From Sphagnum magellanicum (Eukaryota > Streptophyta > Sphagnopsida > Sphagnales > Sphagnaceae), in NCBI GenBank assembly GCA_021904315.1, contig CM038924.1:17566051-17630050 (forward strand): DNA of 64,000 nt, read 5' to 3'. Shown here in pieces: positions 38,101 through 49,700 of the stretch (position 1 is the first letter of the stretch; the number at the start of each line of letters is the position of its first letter). Under the pieces are notes generated by a model. The model was not told the origin of the DNA and made no database searches. It saw nothing but the letters and a program-made list of their open reading frames with translations. The translations under genes and the position numbers were made by a program.

Positions 38101-38475
38101 CCAATGCTCCTAGAAGGGTTTAAACCAGGTGGTCTGGTATCAGCTTTTGTAACATACCAACCTGGTCCTTCTATCAGGCTTTCTTCTTATTTTCCAAAGC
38201 AGGCCGGTTTTGGTATCGAACACTGTCATAAAACTTCCATACCAGTCTGGTCCTAATATTGGGTCCAAGACTGATTTTTGGCTGGTATGAGGCGGGTATG
38301 TATTTGGCATTGAGACTTCTATAAAACTGGTACTGGGCTGGTATTACTGTTTCTACCAGGTTAGTACTGGTATAAGGCTGGTATTGCCTCAGCTCATACT
38401 GGATTGGTAGGGTCCTTAATACCAGTGTAGATAGGCACAAGCCTATATACCAGGCTGACACTGCCTTAAACCCCA
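38101..38475. repeat. Degenerate short-motif repeat (GGCTGGTAT / ACCAG), 3' of the SLH gene
   Basis: The words GGCTGGTAT, ACTGGTA, CTGGTATAAG and their complement ATACCAG recur about a dozen times in both orientations without a fixed period. The block starts about 280 bases beyond the stop codon of the minus-strand gene, so it may lie in or near its 3' UTR. Inverted copies could fold in RNA. Confidence 0.55.
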
Positions 38476-38756
38476 TTTGCAAGGTGGTCATAATCCCTAA
38501 GCACCAGGGTGTTTGCCTCTGTAATGCAATGGGATCAAAAACAAAAGTTCCATGAAACACATGAGCATCTTGGTTTGGCTATAACAGAAGTGCTACTGGA
38601 AAAAAATCATGATAACATTGGCTTTTGCTTGCACTTCAAGAAGTACCTGCAAGGAAAAAACAGAGAAGAAAAATACACTGAGCAAATGCTGCAAAGAACT
38701 TTGTGGTTTTGATGAAGAGACAGACCTGGTGACTCTAGCAAGAAAAGGAACTCTTG

Positions 38757-41700
38757 TCACTCATGTTTGAACCGGTGTGCAAACTTCTCGGCCTCCCCTT
38801 TGCAATTATCGGCAAGCCTCTTGGAACCTTCCACCACACTTGTTGACATTGCAGCTACGGTTGCTTGGACATTTTGTGCCTTTTCACCAACTGCAGCTTG
38901 AAGATCTTGCACTCTTTCACCAACAGCTGCTTGCACATCTTGTGTATTCTTCTTACCCACAGCTCCCTGGATGTGTTGTGCTCTCTCGCCTGCACTGGAG
39001 GTGACATTCTGCTGCAATTGCTGCACCTTGATTCCTAGCTCCTTAAGAAAACTGGTAACTTTGTGAAACAGACCAGAAAAGACACCAGTAGTGGCCTGCC
39101 ATGATCTGATTATTGAGTAATTAACTTGAGACTTGAAGTCCTCCCCCACAGCATCTTCTTGCTGTGGCTGCTGTGTCACCTGTTGAAATAGGTTTTCAAG
39201 CTCCATTCTGATGTCCTTGGTTTGCTCTGGGTTGTCATCTTTGTCTTGGGTAGTGTCCACTTCCAAACCTTGATTCTCCCAGCGCTTTCTAGCTTCTTCC
39301 AGGGCTTGACCTTGTGCTTGTGCCTTCTTTGCCTCATCCTCTGCCCATGACCTGCCCACAATAGTGATGATGAGAAATTAAACGTCAAGTCAAGTGTATC
39401 CATCAAGCAGAGGTTTTTCAAGGAGAATCTGAAGGTTTTTTAAACAGACAAACCTGACAAGTGTAAGAGCTCTTCTCTCCACTTCAAGTTCTCGCTTATA
39501 ATTGGAAATTTCTTTAAGTTCTTCCTCTCTCTCGACACGCAATTTTTCCAGTCTCTCTTTCTCTGCAGCAACTTCAACTCGGAGGCCCGAAAATGCCTGT
39601 AGTTGTTCATCAACCTGCTGTCTCAAGACAGTCAAGAGCTCCTTCTCAGAATCCAAAGTTGCCCTGTCCTTCATAACTGCATATCTTTCCTCATCCCTTT
39701 CAGTCTTGGCTTTCTGTAACTCAGCCCTGACTTCCTCTATCAATTTCTCTGCCTGTTCCCTCTTTGCTTTCTCTGCTTGAAGCTCCTCACTGAATTGGCC
39801 ATTGATATCCCTTTGTGCACGGACTTCCATTGCAATATCAGCAGCAACAGCCTTCTCTGCCAATGCCTCAGCTTCAAGCCTAGCTAGCTCCTCAGAAACA
39901 TTCTCTGCAGCTTCACCAGATGCCAGAGCAACAGCAGCTTGCCCTTTTGTTGTAGGTTTCTCAGGTTGGAACCTTCTTGTGAAACCTGTTGAGCATCATC
40001 AGAGCAATGACATCAAAACCAGATTTCAATGGTACTGTGCATATACCATGGAACAAGATCATTCTGGATGGAGACACTAAACAGTCCCAGCAAAAATGAA
40101 GGCAAATGAAAGCTCTGGGCTTTGTTTGCATCAGAACATTTGGAAGTAAAAATTGGATCATACCAAATGCTGACGCTATGATAGAAGGCTCTTCCGCAGT
40201 TAGATCAGCCATCAATGCTGGCCATGCATCTTCATGAATTTGGTCAACATCCACAAAACCAGATGCTTTTTGCAGACCCTGTATGGCAAGAAGCCTTATA
40301 TATCAGGCATGTGGGTGTCAACAAACAGAAAAGCAAGAGTGACACAAGAATTTCCTGCTGTGAAATAACCTCTAACTTGACCTGAAACTTTCCTGAGAGT
40401 TCTTCTGGCAATCAGGTAGTTTGGCAACAACTACTTTGCACAACTACAGTTATCTGTATCATGCACCATTTTGCCTCTCACAAAGCTATTTGCATCAACT
40501 TCACCATACCTCCTTATTGACACTTAAAAGCTCACGTCTGTCGAGTGCTACTTTCCAGCTCACAAGGTCTTGTCTTGAAAGGGGGCTGCAGCCAACATTG
40601 TGAAGGAAACCAATGAGTAAGTCATTCTCAAGTTTGAGAAACTATCAACCTGTTTTGTGTACATATACATTCTGGCAGGATATCCATGGTATAGTAACTG
40701 AGGGCTGTGCACAATGTACCCCCACTTCTCTAAGGCATAATACTGATGAATTTTTGACATGGACATTTCAGTAACTCTTTGACAGAAAGATGGGCACCTG
40801 TCAGGTTCAAATAACACCCCAGTGTGTATGCCATTGTCCTCCACACCAGTTTTGGAGAGATTACTTGATATCAGTCCTGCTTCTGCTAAGCCTGTCATCA
40901 AGTGACGCTCCAACACAACAGTGAGCCATTTGCAAAATGGGGACAGAACCCACATGGAAGCTTCCTACTAATATACAATCTCTTGGCCAACTAGGATTTT
41001 GCTTCATTACAATGCTTTTCCAGGTCTCTGAAAATCCAACAAACAATCATCTAGCATATATTCAAAGCTCCTAATCCAGCTGCAACACCAAAATCAAACT
41101 TCCAAGAAAAGAGCTCAGAAAAGAGTTTAATACTCAAAAACTTTAGACAAGGAGGTTGACAGGTTTTTTCACCTTGGATGAAGGCAAAATCTGGGTCTTC
41201 AGCAGAAACATCATCAAAAGCATGCTGTGTCACATTCTCAATGTACATAGCTGGAAAGACTTTATGAGATGTGCTTCTGCACACAACAAACAGGTGCCTC
41301 ATTAACTTGAAAGTTGCGGCTCTGCCAAACTTTTGTCAGCTATATTGCCTTGAAGCATCACCTCCCAGTGATATCTGAAGCTCATCGTTCATCTTCCATA
41401 GAATATACAATAGATTCATGAAATGGCACGTTATTGTAAGGTATATGTACTCTGTGTATTCGCATACCTTGTTAATCTGCTACTTGATGCGATTAACCAG
41501 CGTGCATATTCCCGCCTCGTGCATATATCCCCTGCCAAAATCTCTGGGTCCATCACCTGCAAAATGATCAACTCTTATGAAAACAGGAACTTGTTTCTTC
41601 CATATACATATCTGGAAGAATGGCCATGTTGTCAGGGACAGTAAAAATTATAAGGGCTGAACACAAGCAAAGCAACTCACCTTCAGTGCCTGCAGTGCTT

Positions 41701-43693
41701 CTAATGCATGTTGTTGCATCTGGTCAACCACAGCAGGAACCACAACCTTCCCTGGTCTTGATTGTGCAGATGCAGCAGCAGCCGATAATGGAGCAGTGAT
41801 GTAAACAGGGGCAGACTGCGGAAGCACAGTGCCACTAAAAGTTTGATCATCTTTGGTGCTCTTGGATTTTGCATCATATTTAGATTCATCAGCTAGACTG
41901 ACAGCACCACTGTTTGCCTCCTCATTCATATCACGCTGCAAGTCCTCTGGTACACTCGTGTCTACCTCAGGTTTACCAGAAGCTGCAGGTTCATTGACCA
42001 CTTGATGCCATTCACCTGTTGTCACAGTTCCTGCACCTGGATTCACTTCCTCCAGTTGGCCTGGTTCTTGAACCCCAGCTTGTGAGTCATTGAACTTACT
42101 ACTGACAGTAGATGAAGAAATGTCCGATGGTTTCTGAAGGTCAGCAACCTGACCACTGATGACATCTCCCTCCAGGTTCCCAGACTGTTCAGTCTTGGAA
42201 GCTGGGACGTGCACTCTGGACACTGTACCAGTCTCAAATGATGAAGAAGGGAGAGGGTTCTCAGATGGCAACTGCTGCTTCTCTGGAGATGTTGCTGTAG
42301 ACTCAACAGCGGCAGATGTTTTTTCTGCCCCTTTCTCAATTTCTTGAGTAACCACATTGATATTTGCTTCACTTGGATTCTGTTCATTGTCTACATTATC
42401 TGATGCATCCTTGGATAAAACTCCTTTGTCACCATCAGAGCTCAAGGCTGGAATTTTTTCATTAGAATCAAGAATCTGATCTTCAACAGGCTTGATCTCT
42501 GGCTGAGAAGCAGCCTCCACAGCAGATTCTGACACCTCTTCCTCCTGCAAATCTTGCTTGGATTCTTCTTCTAGGGATTCCTGAATGGTGCCCTTGTTGC
42601 TGGAAGCATCAACAGATTCAGATTCTCCAGCAATTGAAGCTTGCTGTTGTTGTGTCGTGAAAGGTCCCAAATCCAGTTGTCTCTTTGCACCTTTTTCAAC
42701 ACACTGGGAAGTGATCAGGATCACTCACAGCACAATTCATGCCCCCAAAAAATAAAGAAACAAGAATCTGAAGGGCAGAGCATTACCAATAAGAAGATCT
42801 TATTACTGACACACAGCACCATTTAGACCTAATCTTAGAACTAATACCCCCTTCCACCAAGCAAATTGTAGAAAAAAACAGCAGTGTGTAATAAAGAACC
42901 AGTAGACAAACACTGCATCTAGAGGCAAGGAAATGGATATTGGAATTACCATATCTTGAGTAAGCAGCAAAAGCTGCAACAGAAAAGCCAAGTGCTAGCA
43001 CAAATCCTGCCCCTACTTGTAGCAAACCTGCAGATTTAGAAGCAATTGTTTTGTGAGAATCTTATTGCATCTGTGGAAGCCAATGCCACATCAACAGTTT
43101 TTGGCACAAATCTTCACTTGAAAGTGATGCCCATGCTCATGGAAAGATTCCTTCACATCTTTACATTGACCATTTCTGTTTGTTGTTATGAAGCACTCCA
43201 GACAGAGGCTGCTAGCCTAGCATCAGCAAAAGTGGGACTACAGATGTTGAATTCATCCATCTTCACATAAGATTGACTGTCTGCACTGAACAATAAACAC
43301 CAGCAGAGCATGTCCAAAGAAATTCTCTTTTTAAGGTTTCTATTGCAGGAACGCACCTACTTTCCATGACCCTTGAGGGTCAGAATCAGCAGGTGGCCAT
43401 CCAGCGAACCCTTCTGGTGGAGTAGGAGAAGGAGCAGGAGCAGGAGTGTCAGGATTTGATGACCATGAAGGATTTGTTACAACCTCCTTGTGATGAGGCT
43501 TCTCTTCCTGCAGCAATGTGTCACTGTCCTCCTTCTTTGCATTGCACTGGACAGAAGGGCACTGCATAGGCGGGGCTCCAACATTGCTGTGGAATCCTGC
43601 TAGTCTGACAGAAGGTGAATGGTATAGCCCGAGATATAGTGGTTTATGTGTCAAGCACAATGAAGTTGGAAGGGATTTCATTCCAAATGCCAT
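38757..43693 (-). CDS. Plastid-type SLH-domain and coiled-coil protein
   Basis: Exons on the minus strand are 43693-43357, 43027-42950, 42690-41681, 41556-41468, 41276-41173, 40891-40798, 40585-40510, 40278-40164, 39985-39454 and 39351-38757. They sum to 3030 nt, 1009 aa plus stop, with GT-AG introns. Layout: Ser/His-rich transit-like leader (1 to ~55); Pro-rich linker; one membrane segment (~114-135, LLQVGAGFVLALGFSVAAFA); an acidic Ser/Glu/Val-rich region (~139-455); three SLH-like repeats (~476-650, with CTRREYARWLIA, AFDDVSAEDPDFAFIQGLAE and DAWPALMADL); a long coiled coil (~650-840); and a C-terminal tail with 11-residue amphipathic repeats. This order matches a small plant family of SLH-domain proteins (Arabidopsis At5g23890/At5g52410 type, from memory), probably plastid-membrane bound; the function is unknown. 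The intron 2 acceptor (AAAAAG|GTGC) has a weak pyrimidine tract and is the least sure junction. Confidence 0.85.
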
Positions 43694-45145
43694 TGCTGCT
43701 GCAATGCACAACCCTCAAAAAGGTCCTCCTGGAAGCACTGTACTTGCAAAGAAGAAAGACTGCAAATCTTCTCAATAATACCAGTGTGTGACTGGCATAT
43801 CAGAGCTTGGCAATTTCTGCAATGAAACTGTCTGTAAGAAGATCTGTAAACCAGCTCCTTGGCCAAATCAGTCTCTTCTTGCCCAGTTTCCCATGGCTGT
43901 TGCTGTGGCCTAGAAACTGATTTGCAGTGGAGGACTTGAAATTTCAACCAAGAGTCATGAACTCTGTGCTGGTGACAACATACATATCCCTGTAGTCCAA
44001 GCTCTGCAGTAGCCAGCAGCTCCAATGACTCAGAGCCTCTAAAAGGCACAGAAGATGTGGCAGGGTTTGTGGCAGCCGCCTACTGCAAGGATGTGAACAA
44101 ACAAGCAAGCAAAGCACTCTGTCATCACAGGTCACAGTGCATCATCATCATCACACAAATCTTTTGCCCCAGAATTCCTTCAGTTCAATAATGCCTTGTC
44201 TCAGAACCCCGGGTGTTGTTTCAGTCCAAAAACAAATTCCACCTTCAACTAAGGGACAAGAACAGTCTCAGTAACGATCGGAACTGCAAACAAACCCTCG
44301 TCCAAGTCTCAGTAACGATCCAACTGCTGCAAGCCAAAAATCTACCGCATACTCAAGTGCACATTTAATATCAAACAAAGGGAACGGACTCCTAAGAGGA
44401 CTCCTATCGTAACTACGGCATGGAAGCAGGCAAGCAAGCAAGCCCAAGACGGACCGATCACGACTTATTGCAGCAGAAAACCCCCGCGACCTTGATCAGA
44501 TCAATCGGATACTGCAATCCCGCAGAAGAAATACCAAGACTAACAAGAGAACGTTGGCTTCTTCTGAACAAGCGATGCACAAGCAACGCTTGCAGAACGA
44601 GGCGGAAACAGAAGAAAAACAATAAACAACAAGAGGAAATGAAAACGACAGACAGCATTCCGAAAAAACTGACGAAGAAATATCCGCTTGAGTGCCGCAA
44701 GAAACACGCACCTGGTGAGAGGGACGAGGGACGAGGAAGTGCTTCGAACCCCAGAAAAATTGGTCAGACAGAGCCCGAGGAGAATGAATAATACACTTCA
44801 CAGCCGCGATCACTGATGGCACAAAAACCACCAAAAAGAATACCGAAAACTTGTAGAGGACAGATCCCTTGGAAAGATGCGATGAAAACTGCACGTACAG
44901 TACGCGCAAACTTCGATTTGCAACGGCCAGAAACCGAAGTTCGACTGCGATGTCGCCGCAAACACAAGCGAAGAAGCCAACAGAACACACAATACAAGCG
45001 AGAGAGAGGGATCGGCGAGCAAGCGAGCGAGAACAGAACGTACGTACTGCAATCGAGGTATCGAAACTCCAGGTGCTCAAGTGACATGGCACGGTGCCAG
45101 TCACCTTCTCGCCTCGCACGGACTTTCCACGTGCCCATATTTCGA
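43694..45145 (-). other. Inferred 5' UTR of the SLH gene with a UTR intron
   Basis: A strong donor (CACCAG|GTGCGTG) with intron bases 44711 onward and an acceptor (TCCTTGCAG) ending at 44083 would define a 629-base intron. The UTR exons would be about 45145-44712 and 44082-43694. The long minus-strand open frame at 44496-45119 shows no domain and is treated as leader sequence. Splice sites are inferred by eye and the cap site from the TATA box. Confidence 0.4.
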
Positions 45146-45160
45146 CCCCTGGCCAGCCTT
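45028..45160 (+). repeat. Promoter-proximal repeat, copy 1
   Basis: Shares in order GAACAGAACGTA, AATCGAGGTATCGA, CCAGGTG, TGCCAGTCA, CGCACGGACTT, CCACGTG and GACCCCTGG with copies 2 and 3. This copy lies between the TATA box and the inferred leader of the SLH gene. Confidence 0.8.
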
Positions 45161-45171
45161 TTTTGGCTGGC

Positions 45172-45179
45172 TATTTATA
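45172..45179 (-). promoter_or_regulatory. TATA box for the SLH gene (minus strand TATAAATA)
   Basis: The plus strand reads CTATTTATAG, giving CTATAAATAG on the minus strand. It lies about 1.48 kb upstream of the start codon, which fits a promoter followed by a spliced leader. A G-box CACGTG lies at 45129-45134, just downstream of the TATA box. Confidence 0.55.
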
Positions 45180-45331
45180 GCCAGAAAGAAAATTTAAAAT
45201 TGAACGTGCCAAAATTAAGTTTTTTTTGGTATTTTCAATAGCCATAATTAGACTAAATTTTAAGAAAAACATTCAGATTTCTACACAGGGTTCAAGTAGG
45301 CATGCTTTTTTTTAAATATTTCCATATTTAT

Positions 45332-45392
45332 CTTGTAGAAAAATCTGGCTAAATCTTCTGATATGTGATCGCCATTTGGCTACATCACAAAA
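45332..45392 (+). repeat. Interspersed repeat family, copy b (partial)
   Basis: Carries TCTGGCTAAAT, GTGATCGCCATTTGGCTAC and ATCACAAAATT, matching the second half of the copies at 3072-3185 and 46651-46768. It is inserted between promoter repeat copies 1 and 2. Confidence 0.45.
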
Positions 45393-45439
45393 TTAACCCA
45401 AAAAAAAACATTGCGCCTGGCTTCGGGTCCTGGTCCTAG

Positions 45440-45605
45440 AGCGAGAGCGAGCGGCGAGGGAGAGAACAGAACGTAGTGTAATCGAGGTATCGAGAATCCA
45501 GGTGCTAAAAGTGACGTGTCACAATGCCAGTCAGCTTCTGAAGACTTCACATCGCACAGACTTGCCACGTGTTCATATTTTGACCCCTGGCTTTTTGGCT
45601 CCTGG
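45440..45605 (+). repeat. Promoter-proximal repeat, copy 2
   Basis: Aligns with copy 1 from GAGAGAACAGAACGTA to TGACCCCTGG. It keeps the CACGTG G-box (near 45576) and has GTGACGTGTC where copy 1 has GTGACATGGC. It is immediately followed by copy 3; the AATCGAGG landmarks are 168 bases apart. Confidence 0.8.
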
Positions 45606-45790
45606 TGAACGACACAGAGAGAGACACACAAAGAACCTAAGTAGTGTAATCGAGGTGTCGAAAACCCAGGTGATTACTTACGTGACGTGGCCCACTGTGG
45701 CAGTCAGCTTGAAAAGAGCGACCATTGCACGGACTCGCCACATGTCCATATGTGAACCCCTGGATTGGGTTCCTGGTTTTTCACGTGGGT
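45606..45790 (+). repeat. Promoter-proximal repeat, copy 3
   Basis: The most diverged copy. AATCGAGGTGTCGA, CCAGGTG, GTGACGTGGC, GCAGTCAGCTT, GCACGGACT and GAACCCCTGG keep the order, but the G-box is mutated to CACATG. Confidence 0.75.
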
Positions 45791-46650
45791 GAATAGCTTT
45801 TAAATATATATTTTATATCTATGATGAAATGGGAAAATAAAATAAATTAGTAAAAAGCTTTTTATTTGATGGGACCAGCCAATTGTCTTTTTATTTTAAT
45901 ATTGAGAGCCCTTTCTAGTATAAAAAAAATCCCTTCTTTTAATAATATTCGCCTTTTTTCAAACTCCTTTATATGTAACACGAGTGGCAAAGGAAAAATA
46001 AATTAGGGCGAGCTATTAAGGTGCCCTCCAGATACTCACACACTTCAGAAATTTCTCTGAGAGCATGACCAAAGACAGTAAGCAGTAAATTGGTTTTTAC
46101 AGTACTTTTTGGATAAAGTTTACTAAAAAAGTACTCTGAATCCGAGCCTTTGGGCTGGTAAAAAGTGCACACTTTTGCAGTGCTTTGGAAGAGTACATAT
46201 AGCAAGAAATGATTGTTTCTCATTGGCCAACTGAAACGATGGACCCAGGTGGTGAGAGTTAAATAGTCTCTCTCTTTGTAGAGTCCATCTTTTGAAGTTC
46301 ATGGTTGGGGATGGGGCCCAGGGGGAGAAACTAAAGAGTGCACACTGGATGTGGTAATAACTGATAGAGGGCTATCACTGGGCATACTCTGAGTGCTTTA
46401 TGATACTAGAAATTTTTGGATTTATTGAGTCTTTGGTATATTTATGATTTTTGTGCAAATTTTCTGATGGTATGGTGACCGGGATTTTATTTGGGGGCAA
46501 ATTTTTCGCCACTTAATGAACCCAAAAATCCAGTTCGACTCATACAAAGGATTTTCATGATTTTTGTGAAAAGAATGCACCAAAAGTCGCCAGATTTTGA
46601 GGAAAGGATTTCTGATATTTTCATATTTAAACAATAGGTTCCAAAAAGTC

Positions 46651-46768
46651 GCCAAAATATAGCAAGATTCTTTAAATTGTTCTACTTTCCTCTCTAGCAT
46701 GTATAGCCAAATTTGGCTAAATTCCTCTTGTGGATGATCACTAGTGTGGCTACTCATCAACAAAATTG
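46651..46768 (+). repeat. Interspersed repeat family, copy c
   Basis: Matches copy a at 3072-3185 in order and orientation: CCAAAATATAGCA, TTCTTTAAATT, TTCTACTTTC, TAGCCAAATTTGGCTAAAT, GATGATCAC and GTGTGGCTA. It is followed by a GAAAAGAAAA tail. Confidence 0.65.
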
Positions 46769-49700
46769 AAAAAAAAAGAAAAGAAAAGAAAAGAAACCCT
46801 GGGTGACTTCATCATACATAATACAAACTCTTGAATTATTTATTTCATGTTAACACTAGAAGTACATAGTACATAAAGAGCATCTCAAGTTGTCAGTGTC
46901 CAAAGCTCCTTTTTCAGCTTATTATATTCAGCATCTTGAAAATAAACATCTTCCACCCCTTTTGATACCACTATCTGATTGCTACTACTGAAGTACCTTG
47001 GTAGCTTCCACACTAATTATATTATTTCCAAAAATATTTTTTAATATTTTTAAAATATTTTTTTTGCAAAGATTTTTTTTTTGAAGAAATATTTTACTTT
47101 TCAAAATGGAATCTTTTTTTAAAAAAAGGATTATTTTACGGTGAAATGTTGAACTTGCCATGGTACGAACTGGACCATAGTGCATCATTGGCAAAGTGGG
47201 TCCTTTATATGTCAGTGCTCTAATAACACGTTGTACATACCTTTCATTATTGTGTTATACGGTCATTTTGTTCTCAACCCCCCAATTACCCCGAAAAACT
47301 TGCAAAAAGTTCTTGATGGGCAAGTGTTCCAAGTTTTCAAACCACGACAAATAAATAAATAAATAAATAAATTCCCAAAACATTTACAATGGGATTTCAT
47401 CACACTTCGAAATTGGGTTCAAATTGGGGAAGGATTCACCAAGAGATTACAATGAGAGAGGAAGAAAAATCTTTCAAATGGGTCTAAATAGTATGATGGA
47501 TGTTATCCATCGATAAGGCACAATTTCTCTCTCCATGTGAAGCAAGTAATTAATTTATGAGATTTTATTTATTTTTCAATGGGCTTCTTCTATCGTCTTT
47601 TCAATAGAGCACACAACTTTGGATTGCACAATGTTTTCATCAAATGGAGTATGGCATGGGTGGATGGATGAAGAAACAAGAGAGAATTGAAAGCAATTAA
47701 TGGAATGGTTAACCCTCATGGATGAATGAGTTCTTGCATCCCAAGCTTTTCTTATTGGCCTTTTGGCTTTATCATGTCAACAAAATATCGCAATTCAGGA
47801 TCATAAATTGTCCATGTGCAACAAACACACACCACCAATTCTTACATCATGAAAATGGGGTAAAACCGACATCGAAACTTTAGAGTATTATGTACAATAG
47901 AGTTATTCCGAAAATACCCCAAACTGTGGGTATGGGGCCCAGTTTTGCCAAAACTGGGGACAAAATAAAAATTTCTGGATGGAAAACTGCACACAAGAAA
48001 AAAAGAGATGACCAAACTGGTTTTCTCACCTAAATTAGTCCTCGCAAAAGTTTCACCCCCAGTTTTGGATTTGCCTTACTTCCACCTTTACTGTTGCTCA
48101 TAGTTTTTCCTTCATTCATTGAATCAAGTCTGGTAAGAATAAAATCCTGCAAATCTTGTGATTGGATACCTATCCAAACCATACCCAATTTTGCTCACCC
48201 TGATGGCTATACTCAAATTGGGGATGAATCAAGGAAAACAGGGTCAAACTAGGTGCCAAAGACAGGGTGACTTTAAGGAAGGACAACTTTTATAGTGTGT
48301 GGGTGTTGTTGGGTGCTTTATAGGTACTGTAGTGCACAACTTCTAGACTCATCACACACTTTGCACAAGTGCATAATTTGATCTCTCTCTATACTCTTCC
48401 CACTTGAGCATATAATGCATATGGCATCCGTGTTCATGTACCCGTTGCAAAGTACTCTTTGGAAGAACGATATGGAGTTTATGCATGCAAGCCACTATCC
48501 CTTGTACCAAAAGTGTCTTGTACTTTCTATCAATGAGTCAACTCTCTTGGCACATGCAATTGTTCCATCCTTGGCCATCAAGTTCCAAGGTAGACCAAGT
48601 TACATGATGTAGTTTCTAGTATCAAAGGTAGACCGAGTACCACGATGTAGTTTCTAGTATCAAAGGCCTTGGCTATTATTTTATAAAAGAGTTAAAATTT
48701 GGCATGGGTGTTAAATTTTAGCTTGATGTGCACCTGATCCAATGGGGGGCTTTTTATTCAATTTTGTGATACTAAGAATTTGGCAATTTTTTCTGCGAAA
48801 AATTATCAAATTTAGTCAATTTGCATTACCAAAATAAAATCTCATTTTTTTTGTGTGTAAAAAATGATTAATTTTTTTCCAATAAATTGGATCCAATTTG
48901 GCACAAATTAAATAAAAATACTCATAAATTTTTTGATATTTATTTTACATAGTCCAAAAATAAAAGTTGGAAACCAAATGCAAGAAGGTTGAACTTCAAA
49001 TGTTTAAAAAGTTCAAACAAAATTCCTTTACGAACTCTAAACAATAAAAAAAATTGAAACAACAAAATGCATAAGTAATGTGTAAGAACCATGTTTGTAA
49101 ATAACTATTACACATTCACATTGAACTCATAATTCACTCAAAATAACTAAGAAAACAAATTCAAACCACCAAATCCAACAATCCCATTAACCTGAAAAAA
49201 TAATTTAGGCTTACACTCATGCTTATTATGCTAAAAATTGAAAATAATGATCCCTTATAACAAAAAAAAGGGGTACACAAACCATCTACTATTCATTTAT
49301 CCTTACTTTTGTTACAATGTCTATAATTTATTTCCTATCAAACAAGCAATGTCACAACACCTTGATTCTAGAGTCCTACAATATGTGATCCTCCAGACCA
49401 TGAGGATTTTCAAACCATACATGCCTATTAACCTCTCCTAAATCTACTACAATAATAGTTTTTAGAACCTACGGGAAACAAACTCTTATATTGTGAATAC
49501 ATGAGTTAATAGGGTCTGGCTTAAAGTCAGTGCTCTCAATGTTCATTTGGTCTGTTATGAGCTGCTAATCCATCCCTTACCACATAGATCAATGCAGAGA
49601 AATATTTGGTCTAGCCTTTAGCAACAAATTGATTTCTGGGTACGAATCCACAACTAATCAAGGTATGCTAAGTTGGTTTGCAACTACTCAAGAAAAACAT

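Noticed and set aside
44496-45119. 207-codon minus-strand frame upstream of the SLH gene
   Set aside because: It has no recognisable domain, overlaps the inferred spliced leader and a promoter repeat, and other frames there are open as well.
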